From a bacterium (GTDB lineage: Bacteria; Cyanobacteriota; Vampirovibrionia; Gastranaerophilales; Gastranaerophilaceae), in NCBI GenBank assembly GCA_017471365.1, contig JAFUUC010000100.1:1-38349 (forward strand): a DNA stretch of 38,349 nucleotides. Direction: 5' to 3'. The notes under the pieces are model-generated. The model ran no database searches. It had not been told where the DNA came from and saw only the letters and a program-made list of their open reading frames with translations. Positions within the stretch are counted from its first letter, which is position 1, and every line of letters begins with the position of its first letter. The translations under genes were made by a program, and so were the position numbers. This document shows positions 1-6,571 of this stretch, piece by piece.

Positions 1-670
1 CACTGAATGAAGTTGTACTACCGTCACAGATCTTTGTAATCTTCATGTATTTAGATAATTCTTCTACAAATTCAGCAGTAGAAGAATAAGTATTGTTTAC
101 TCCGCCGTGCAGATCGAGCATTTTGATACCCTGGAATAACTTTGCACGAGTAACTTTAATTTGATTTTGATCAACTTTTTCGTTCACTTTTGCAATCAGT
201 GTTGGCAAAGTCAGAGCAGCGACTACGCCGATGATTGCCAGGGTGATCAATACCTCTGCCAAAGTAAATGCAGCTTTAGCTACCAATGGTGGCGTGTTTG
301 TGTGCGTAGCACCTTCTGCTAGTGTGAAGGCTGCTTTTCTCCCTCCATGGTTAGGGAGGGTTGGGGTGGGTTGTTTAATGTGGCATATCGAACCACCCAT
401 CCCTACCTTACCTCTCGCAAACAATTCACCGGATTGTTTGCTCGGCAGAGTCCTAGCTAGGGAAGGGAATGTTTTTGTAGTGGTATGGTTGCCTCTTGCG
501 GGAACACCCCTCACCCCTAACCCCTCTCCCACAAGTGGCGAGGGGAACGTACCAGCGGTAGTGTGGTTGCCCCTAACGGGGTTGGCACCCACCTCAATAT
601 TACCTCGCACAGAGTCTCGAAGAAAAAAAGATTCCTCCGTGTATTTAACACTACATTTTTGTTTATTCAT
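1..670 (-). CDS. Type IV prepilin-like protein with very long leader (partial, 3' end off the left edge)
   Basis: The frame is open from an ATG at 670 to the window edge (223 codons seen). Residues 132-139 are KAAFTLAE, followed by VLITL and an AIIGVVAALTLP-type hydrophobic helix. This is the class III signal of type IV pilins and pseudopilins, with cleavage expected between A134 and F135 and Glu at mature position 5 (E139). Such proteins are cut by a PilD-type peptidase and polymerise into pili or secretion pseudopili. The leader is odd: 131 residues precede the motif, against about 5-25 usually, and it holds a second KAAFTLAE at 112-119, exactly 20 residues earlier. The leader is GC-rich, full of Gly, Pro and Arg, and coincides with palindromic repeats. 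The 670 start is supported by AAAGGA upstream and a near-consensus promoter 22 bp before the ATG. Pilin identity is confident; use of the full leader is inference. Confidence 0.85.
   Translation of the reverse strand, partial: MNKQKCSVKYTEESFFLRDSVRGNIEVGANPVRGNHTTAGTFPSPLVGEGLGVRGVPARGNHTTTKTFPSLARTLPSKQSGELFARGKVGMGGSICHIKQPTPTLPNHGGRKAAFTLAEGATHTNTPPLVAKAAFTLAEVLITLAIIGVVAALTLPTLIAKVNEKVDQNQIKVTRAKLFQGIKMLDLHGGVNNTYSSTAEFVEELSKYMKITKICDGSTTSFS
341..360. repeat. REP-like palindrome inside the prepilin leader
   Basis: CCCTCC (341-346) and GGAGGG (355-360) form a perfect inverted repeat, next to a G-rich stretch (361-370). It lies in frame in the prepilin leader just before the first KAAFTLAE motif. 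The GC-rich sequence contrasts with the AT-rich genes around it and resembles dispersed intergenic palindromes. Confidence 0.5.
408..451. repeat. 44-bp dispersed repeat, copy 1 (in the prepilin leader)
   Basis: It matches 29437-29480 without gaps: the first 9 bases (TTACCTCTC) and last 12 bases (GCTCGGCAGAGT) are identical, while the centre varies. The centre forms a hairpin, GCAAACAAT (417-425) against ATTGTTTGC (433-441). In this copy the repeat is translated as part of the prepilin leader. Confidence 0.6.
521..545. repeat. REP-like palindrome (CCCCTC/GAGGGG) inside the prepilin leader
   Basis: CCCCTC (521-526) pairs with GAGGGG (540-545) and CCAC (529-532) with GTGG (535-538), closing a 2-nt loop. 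With the preceding CTCACCCCTAAC it resembles a type of dispersed palindrome seen between genes in many bacteria. Here it is read in frame as part of the prepilin leader (residues near 42-50). Confidence 0.6.
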
Positions 671-692
671 ACTTACATTCCTTTCTTTTTTC

Positions 693-721
693 ATTATATC
701 CTATATAGGTGAATTTGTCAA
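693..721 (-). promoter_or_regulatory. Sigma-70 promoter of the prepilin gene
   Basis: On the minus strand TTGACA (716-721) is separated by 17 bp from TATAAT (693-698); both hexamers match consensus. The expected transcript start is near 686, giving a 5' UTR of about 16 nt with AAAGGA before the ATG at 670. This position supports 670 as the true start and hence translation of the long leader. Confidence 0.8.
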
Positions 722-734
722 TATTATAGTACTG

Positions 735-762
735 ATTAATCATCATGATAGTGATGTTTAAT
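735..762. promoter_or_regulatory. Palindromic operator candidate between prepilin and xre
   Basis: ATTAATCATCA (735-745) and TGATGTTTAAT (752-762) are 11-bp inverted arms with one mismatch and a 6-bp spacer. The site is 13 bp upstream of the prepilin -35 box and overlaps the expected -35 region of the xre gene, so one bound Xre dimer could control both. That role is inferred from position and symmetry. Confidence 0.45.
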
Positions 763-790
763 AAGTAAATAAATACAGTATTATGATTTT

Positions 791-1012
791 ATGGCAGAAG
801 ATGATATATTAAAAACTTTCGGTTTGAACGTTAAAATTGCCAGATTAAAAAAAAATTTAACCCAAGCACAATTAGCAGAAATTCTTAATATACACGAAAA
901 ACACGTTTGTAAAATTGAAACCGGACACCAGAATGTGACACTAAAGACACTTAGCAAAATTGCTTATTCACTTGATATTGAAGAAAACGCTTTATTGTTA
1001 CCATTACATTAA
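791..1012 (+). CDS. Small Xre-family HTH transcriptional regulator
   Basis: This is a 73-residue protein that is almost entirely one HTH_3 (Xre/Cro) domain. Residues about 11-68 give the five-helix fold, with the turn and recognition helix around LTQAQLAEILNIHEKHVCKI. There is no effector or dimerisation domain, so it probably acts as a simple DNA-binding dimer. It is divergent from the prepilin gene, and a palindrome at 735-762 lies between them, which suggests autoregulation and perhaps pilin control. No ribosome binding site is seen: TATTAT (779-784) sits 6 nt before the ATG, so the mRNA may be leaderless. The family call is firm; the target is inferred. Confidence 0.88.
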   Translation: MAEDDILKTFGLNVKIARLKKNLTQAQLAEILNIHEKHVCKIETGHQNVTLKTLSKIAYSLDIEENALLLPLH

Positions 1013-1094
1013 AAATAAAAAATTTATAGCCTAATATGGCATCTGTTTTTTGTCGTTTTTTATAATATAATTTTTTATAAGAGGTAGGGATAAA

Positions 1095-3677
1095 ATGAAA
1101 AAAATTATACTTATTGCAGCAATTTTATTATGCGGGAATATCGTATGGGCGGCAGGTGCAAGGCTTTATAAACTTGATAACGGACAAACTGTTATTATTC
1201 AAGAAATTAGAAACAATCCAATTGTGACTATTGATACCTGGATAAAAACCGGTTCTATAGACGAAGATGACTCAAATAACGGAGTTGCACACTTTTTAGA
1301 ACATTTATTTTTCAAGGGTACCGCTTCCCACGAACCGGGGGAATTTGATCGAATACTGGAAACAAAGGGAGCCATTACAAACGCTGCAACAAGTAAAGAT
1401 TTTACTCATTACTACATAACAATTCCTTCAAAAGATTTTGATCTTGCTATGGAATTACACGCAGATATGATGCTTCACCCTATGATTCCAAGAAATGAAA
1501 TGGAAAAAGAACGAAAAGTCGTTTTGGAAGAAATTAGCAAAGATTTAAATTCACCACAAAAACTTTTGTTTGATAACTTAAACTCAATGCTTTACACAAA
1601 TCATCCATACAAAAGAAAAGTAATTGGGAAAAGCGAAATTATTGAAAAAATTTCCAGAGAAAAAATACTTGAGTTTTATAATGCACATTATGCTCCTTCA
1701 AATATGGTAACCCTTGTTATTGGAGATGTTGATTCAGAACACGCATTAAATAAAATAAAAGAATATTTCAATCAAGATTGCAAAAAAATTACAAAAAATA
1801 TTTATCCTAAAGAGATGCAGCTTAAAGAACAAAAAAAGAAAGTTGAATACACAGAAACTCAATCAGGATATATACTTATTGGGTTTAGAGGAACTCCAAT
1901 TTCTGATAAAGATTCATATGCTTTAGATGTTTTATCGACAATTTTAGGGGAGGGAAGATCTTCGGTATTAAATCAATCATTGAAAGAGAAAAAAAGAATT
2001 GCTTTTTCAGTTGGAGCCGGAAATTCAACCTACAAAGACGATGGAATCTTCTTTGTTCAAGCGAATTTTGAACCCGAAAAATGTAAAACCGTAGAAAATG
2101 CGATTTTTGAAGAAATAAAAAAAATTCAAACAAATGGTATCACAAACGAACAATTAAGCTTGGCGAAAAATATTATTGAGCGTGAAACATACTACTCAAG
2201 AGAATCCATTTCCAATATAGCTAATGAAATAGGTTATACAGCGGCACTTACAAATGACATAAAATTTTATGACAACTACCTTGATAATATCAAAAGTGTC
2301 ACAAGAGAAGAAGTAAAGAAAGCTGCTATTAAGTATTTAGGTATTGAAAAAAGTGCTGTCTCAATAGTATTACCGGACAATGCAAAAGATATCCCTGTAG
2401 CACATCAAAAAAATATAGCCGGTTCTGCACAATTAATCAGTCAAAATTCTCAAACTCAGAAATATTTGATGTCAAACGGTGCAACTTTGTTATACACACC
2501 AAATACAGCCAATGATATTATTGCAATGAGTATTTATGCAAAAGGCGGTCAACTTCTTGACAAAATACCGGGTACAGCAAATTTAACTGCTTCTGCAATG
2601 ATGAAAGGTACAAAAAATTATTCATATATTGAACTATCGCAAGTACTTGAGGATAATGGGATAAAAATTATACCATCAGCAAGTGCGGATTCTTTTTCTA
2701 TATCAGTTTTAACAACTAAAGACGAATATAATAAAACCCTGGAACTTTTAAATGAAGTTGTTAACAATGCGGTTTTTGACGAAATTGAAATTGGGAAAAT
2801 TAAATCGGATACACTAAATCGTATCAAAGCAAACAAGGATATTCCAATACAAAGAGCTATAAACGAATATAGAGATTTAATTTATCAAAATACTCCTTAT
2901 TCAATTTCTTCTAAAGTTTTAGAAAATAATATCCAAAATATTACAAGAGCAGATATTATTGAATATTATAACAATATATTTAAACCGCAAAATATGGTGA
3001 TTTCAATTAATGGGAATGTCGATTTGGACAAAACAATTAAAGAATTAAACAAGACATTCAAAGTGAACTCTGTATCAAAATTTACCTACAACGATTACAA
3101 TTCAAAAATACCTTATATAACTTCAAAACGAGAATCAATTCAGCATATTCCAACAACTGAAACAGCATGGATAATGCTTGGTTGGCAAACTGCCGGAGTT
3201 CTTAATCAGAAAGATTACGCCACATTGCAGGTAATTGATGCTATCTTAGGAACAGGAATGAGTTCAAGATTATTTATAGATTTAAGAGAACAACAAGGAT
3301 TGGCTTATCAACTCGGTTCCAGTTTTTCGCCAAATGTTTTAAGAGGCAGTTTTATGTTATATATAGGTACAAATCCTGCAACTCTTGAAAAATCAAAAGA
3401 GGGCTTATTTAATGAAATTAAACGTTTAAAAACTGAATATGTAGGAGATAATGAACTAAAAAATGCTAAAGAAAAACTTTTAGGAAACTACATATTAGGA
3501 CAGGAAACAAATCTTGATAAAGCTTCAACTCTTGGATGGTACGAAGCTTCAACAAGGGGGTACGAATTTAAAGACAATTACATAGCGTTAATAAATTCCG
3601 TAACCGATGCTGACATAATAAATGTTGCAAACAAATATTTTACAGATAACTATATATTATCAATAGTAACTAAATAA
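1095..3677 (+). CDS. Exported M16-family zinc metallopeptidase (two-lobed insulinase/PqqL-like)
   Basis: An 860-residue protein with an N-terminal signal peptide (residues 1-19, hydrophobic core then VWA) and two tandem M16 lobes. The first lobe holds the inverted zinc motif HFLEH (H66, E69, H70), with the third ligand E146 in VVLEEI, 76 residues after H70. The second lobe (about 450-860) lacks HxxEH but keeps the R/Y region RLFIDLREQQGLAYQLGSSF that binds the substrate carboxyl end. This is the active-plus-inactive layout of periplasmic two-domain M16 peptidases, which degrade peptides inside a closed chamber. GAGGT precedes the ATG. The downstream peptidase begins 19 bp after the stop with its own AGGAG, so the two form a peptide-degradation operon. 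The exact substrate is unknown. Confidence 0.9.
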   Translation: MKKIILIAAILLCGNIVWAAGARLYKLDNGQTVIIQEIRNNPIVTIDTWIKTGSIDEDDSNNGVAHFLEHLFFKGTASHEPGEFDRILETKGAITNAATSKDFTHYYITIPSKDFDLAMELHADMMLHPMIPRNEMEKERKVVLEEISKDLNSPQKLLFDNLNSMLYTNHPYKRKVIGKSEIIEKISREKILEFYNAHYAPSNMVTLVIGDVDSEHALNKIKEYFNQDCKKITKNIYPKEMQLKEQKKKVEYTETQSGYILIGFRGTPISDKDSYALDVLSTILGEGRSSVLNQSLKEKKRIAFSVGAGNSTYKDDGIFFVQANFEPEKCKTVENAIFEEIKKIQTNGITNEQLSLAKNIIERETYYSRESISNIANEIGYTAALTNDIKFYDNYLDNIKSVTREEVKKAAIKYLGIEKSAVSIVLPDNAKDIPVAHQKNIAGSAQLISQNSQTQKYLMSNGATLLYTPNTANDIIAMSIYAKGGQLLDKIPGTANLTASAMMKGTKNYSYIELSQVLEDNGIKIIPSASADSFSISVLTTKDEYNKTLELLNEVVNNAVFDEIEIGKIKSDTLNRIKANKDIPIQRAINEYRDLIYQNTPYSISSKVLENNIQNITRADIIEYYNNIFKPQNMVISINGNVDLDKTIKELNKTFKVNSVSKFTYNDYNSKIPYITSKRESIQHIPTTETAWIMLGWQTAGVLNQKDYATLQVIDAILGTGMSSRLFIDLREQQGLAYQLGSSFSPNVLRGSFMLYIGTNPATLEKSKEGLFNEIKRLKTEYVGDNELKNAKEKLLGNYILGQETNLDKASTLGWYEASTRGYEFKDNYIALINSVTDADIINVANKYFTDNYILSIVTK

Positions 3678-3696
3678 AGAATTACAGGAGAATAGG

Positions 3697-4860
3697 ATGG
3701 AATTAAGAAAATTAAGACAAGAAAACGAAATTATAGATTTATTTTGCAATTTAGCAGAGATTCCTTCACCATCAAGACGGGAAGAAAAAGTCATTGAATG
3801 GATTTGTAATTATTGCAAAACGAACAATTTACAATATGAACTTGACGATTACAAAAACATTTATATAAATATTCCGGCTACAGATGAAACAAAAGATCCT
3901 ATTTTATTATCATCACACCTTGATGTAATTGGAGATGATTCTCCGGTTATACCTTATCTTGACGGTGATTTAATTAGAGCCAAAGGTAGAACTCTCGGGG
4001 CAGATGACAAGGCAGGAGTTGCAAATGCATTATATTTTGCAACAGCATTAAACAAACGTACAGATTTAAAACACGGCGGGTTGGAAGTGCATTTTACACG
4101 TGACGAAGAAGACTCTATGACCGGCATAAAAAACACTGATTTTAATAAGATTCACTCAAAATATGTTCTTGTTTTAGATAGCGATGCACTCGGTCAATGT
4201 TTAACTTCCGGAGCCAGTTATGTTATGGTGGATCTAAAAGTTAACGCACCAAAAGGCGGTCATTCAGGGAATGATATTGGTGACAATACAAGAGAAAATG
4301 CAGCCAAACTTATCGCGGATTTAGTTTCATCACTTCCACAGGGAGTTTACTACAGCGAGGATGAAAAAGTAATTACATCGTGCAATATTGGGGGAATTGT
4401 TTCCGGAGACGTAAAAGTTACTAATGTAATTAATACAGATGCCCACGCGACATATTCAATAAGAAGTTCTAATAAAGAAAAAGAAGATGAACTCATTGAA
4501 CTTATGACTGATATTGTCGATAATTTTAACTCAGAATATGAAGGTATCGCAAAAGCTGAAATTAATTTTAATGTAAAAATGCCAATGTTCGAGAAAAATA
4601 AAGACGAATATTTGCCGATTTTATTTGAAACAGTTGCAAGAAAAGTTGGTGTAGAACCGGAAATTTCGTCTTTTCATGCCGGAGCGGAAACTCATATTTA
4701 TGCAAATAAAACGAATGCTAAAGGTGAAATATTTTCGCCATATCTTATAGGTCTGGCAACAGTATGCAACATGCATTCAGCAAGTGAATACGTTGATTAT
4801 AAAACAATGCTTAAAGGTCAAGAACTTTTAAAAGAACTCTTTGAAGCCTACAACAAATAA
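3697..4860 (+). CDS. M20-family peptidase T-like tripeptide aminopeptidase
   Basis: A 387-residue cytosolic metallopeptidase of the M20 family, closest in motif pattern to PepT, which removes N-terminal residues from tripeptides. Di-zinc ligands are readable: H74 and D76 in SSHLDV, bridging D103 in GADDKAG, catalytic E137 and ligand E138 in TRDEEDS, D161 or D163 in LDSD, and H360 in NMHSASEY. The lid domain is inserted between about 180 and 290. It is slightly shorter than classical PepT (about 405-410). AGGAG precedes the ATG. It follows the exported M16 peptidase in one operon, so imported peptides could be finished here. It ends 3 bp before the stop of the convergent exporter gene, with no terminator visible between them. 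YqjE-like peptidases are an alternative within the family. Confidence 0.85.
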   Translation: MELRKLRQENEIIDLFCNLAEIPSPSRREEKVIEWICNYCKTNNLQYELDDYKNIYINIPATDETKDPILLSSHLDVIGDDSPVIPYLDGDLIRAKGRTLGADDKAGVANALYFATALNKRTDLKHGGLEVHFTRDEEDSMTGIKNTDFNKIHSKYVLVLDSDALGQCLTSGASYVMVDLKVNAPKGGHSGNDIGDNTRENAAKLIADLVSSLPQGVYYSEDEKVITSCNIGGIVSGDVKVTNVINTDAHATYSIRSSNKEKEDELIELMTDIVDNFNSEYEGIAKAEINFNVKMPMFEKNKDEYLPILFETVARKVGVEPEISSFHAGAETHIYANKTNAKGEIFSPYLIGLATVCNMHSASEYVDYKTMLKGQELLKELFEAYNK

Positions 4861-4863
4861 CAT

Positions 4864-6432
4864 TTATAATACGTGTTTTTTCTTATGTAAAAATAATAAA
4901 AGCGGAATAATCATAAATGCAGCAATTGCGAATATCCTAAAGGTATCAATATAAGCCCACAATGCAGATTGCTGTAACAATTGATTATATAATAATCCCG
5001 CTGCTTTTTCAGACGCACTTGCCGGATCCATACTCTGCATAAACATTCCGACATAAGAATTAAATCTTTCAACAAATGCCGGATTTAAATCCGAAAGCTT
5101 TCCAACCATCATATATTGATGTGTCTGAGAAAATCTTGAAACACAAGTCGTAACAAGCGATGTTCCTATTGCAGCTCCAACATTTTTGATAAGATTTTGA
5201 ATACCGCTTGCGTTTGTTAATTGTTCATTTTTTAAAGTCCTACAAGACATATCTATTAGAGGAACCATCGCCATAACCATCCCCAGACCAAACAAAAAAT
5301 TCGGTATAGCAATATTTAACAAAGATATTTGAAGATTTATTTCACCAAAGGCCAAACCACCTATACCAAGTATTATTAGCCCGACAAAAACAAACCTTTT
5401 TTCACCAAATTTGCCAATAAAAGCAGCAGTAATTACTGTAGCAAGCAAACATCCTCCACCGCGAGGAATCATAGAAATTCCGCTTAAAAATGATGTATAC
5501 CCCATCATTCTTTGTAACATAGAAGGTAACATTGCACTTGATGCCATCATTGAAGCAACTAATACTGTTTGAATAATTGTGCCAAAGAAAAAATTTCTAT
5601 CCTTTAATACTCTCAAATCCGTCAAAGGATTTTTCAACTTGAACTGCGATATGACAAATAATATTCCGGCAAGACAAGATACAAAAGTTAACCAACAAAT
5701 CCACGTTGATCCAAACCAATCAGCATCATTTCCCTTGTCTAAAACAATTTGTAAACATATAAGCCATATAGAAAGCAATGAAAAGCCTATATAATCAATC
5801 TTGACTCCTTTTTGTTTTTTAGCATAAGGAGGTTCTTCCAACAGATTTTGAGCCAATGCTAAAGTTACAAATCCGATCGGGATGTTTATATAATAAATAT
5901 AAGGCCACGACCAATTTTCAGTAATCCAGCCCCCAACAGCCGGTCCTATAATCGGTGCAAATACAATCCCCAATCCAAACAACGCCATTGCCTGCGGACG
6001 TTTTTCTCGAGGAAAACTTTCTAACATAATAGACTGGGTTAAAGGTAAAATTGCCCCTCCGCCAAGTCCTTGCAAAAATCTGGATAGCACCATCATAATA
6101 AGAGAATTTGATATTCCACACATAAAAGAAGATAATGTGAAAACTATAATGCTTAGTAAAAAGAAATTATTTCTTCCCAAAAGTTTACAGAAAAAATCGA
6201 CCGCCGGAATAATAATTCCACTTGCGATCAAATAAAAAGTAATTACCCATGTAGCTTCACTGTGACTACACGAAAATGAACCTGCCATATAAGGCAAAGC
6301 AACGTTTGAAATGGTTTCATCTAACGCAAACATAAATACCGAAGCCATCAATGGAATAGAAATTATCCACGGATTTTTTTTCGGCAGCCACTCTGTCTGT
6401 GGGGTTGTACTTACATTTTCAACTTCATCCAT
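4864..6432 (-). CDS. EmrB/QacA (DHA2) family multidrug efflux MFS transporter
   Basis: A 522-residue inner-membrane protein with about 14 hydrophobic segments, the layout of the DHA2 subfamily of drug:proton antiporters. Visible signatures include DETISNVALPYMAG in TM1 (motif D1), LSRFLQGLGGGAILPLTQ (RxxQGxGgG) in TM4, and GLGIVFAPIIGPAVGGW (antiporter motif C) in TM5. DHA2 proteins of the EmrB type usually work with a membrane-fusion partner, but no emrA or tolC is in this window. GGAAGTG lies before the ATG. A perfect 19-bp palindrome at 6496-6514 upstream could be a regulator site, but no regulator gene is adjacent. It converges with the PepT-like gene. The transported substrate cannot be told from sequence. 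Confidence 0.9.
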   Translation of the reverse strand: MDEVENVSTTPQTEWLPKKNPWIISIPLMASVFMFALDETISNVALPYMAGSFSCSHSEATWVITFYLIASGIIIPAVDFFCKLLGRNNFFLLSIIVFTLSSFMCGISNSLIMMVLSRFLQGLGGGAILPLTQSIMLESFPREKRPQAMALFGLGIVFAPIIGPAVGGWITENWSWPYIYYINIPIGFVTLALAQNLLEEPPYAKKQKGVKIDYIGFSLLSIWLICLQIVLDKGNDADWFGSTWICWLTFVSCLAGILFVISQFKLKNPLTDLRVLKDRNFFFGTIIQTVLVASMMASSAMLPSMLQRMMGYTSFLSGISMIPRGGGCLLATVITAAFIGKFGEKRFVFVGLIILGIGGLAFGEINLQISLLNIAIPNFLFGLGMVMAMVPLIDMSCRTLKNEQLTNASGIQNLIKNVGAAIGTSLVTTCVSRFSQTHQYMMVGKLSDLNPAFVERFNSYVGMFMQSMDPASASEKAAGLLYNQLLQQSALWAYIDTFRIFAIAAFMIIPLLLFLHKKKHVL

Positions 6433-6495
6433 AAATCACTTCCAATATTGATTTTGGCACGAAATTTTTTTTCGGTCAAAGAAAAAATGGATATA

Positions 6496-6514
6496 GCTTA
6501 ACAGTATGTTAAGC
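6496..6514. promoter_or_regulatory. Perfect palindrome upstream of the efflux gene (operator candidate)
   Basis: GCTTAACA (6496-6503) and TGTTAAGC (6507-6514) flank GTA. The palindrome is 64 bp before the exporter start and just upstream of a weak TTGACC (6475-6480). Efflux pumps are often controlled by TetR- or MarR-type repressors at such sites; this role is inferred, and no such repressor gene is nearby. Confidence 0.4.
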
Positions 6515-6521
6515 ATTGTAC

Positions 6522-6550
6522 AAATGGCGGGTTTTTCAAACCCGCCATTT
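6522..6550 (-). terminator. Strong hairpin downstream of the giant autotransporter gene
   Basis: Perfect 13-bp arms AAATGGCGGGTTT (6522-6534) and AAACCCGCCATTT (6538-6550) with a 3-nt loop lie 22 bp past the autotransporter stop. No long T run follows on the minus strand, so it may act as a weak terminator or as an mRNA 3'-end stabiliser. Confidence 0.65.
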
Positions 6551-6571
6551 CTATTTATATTTATAATTTGT

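Noticed and set aside
231-761. Plus-strand open frame of 176 codons
   Set aside because: It lies antisense to the prepilin gene, whose promoter, ribosome site and signature are clear; the frame is a by-product of GC-rich repeat DNA.
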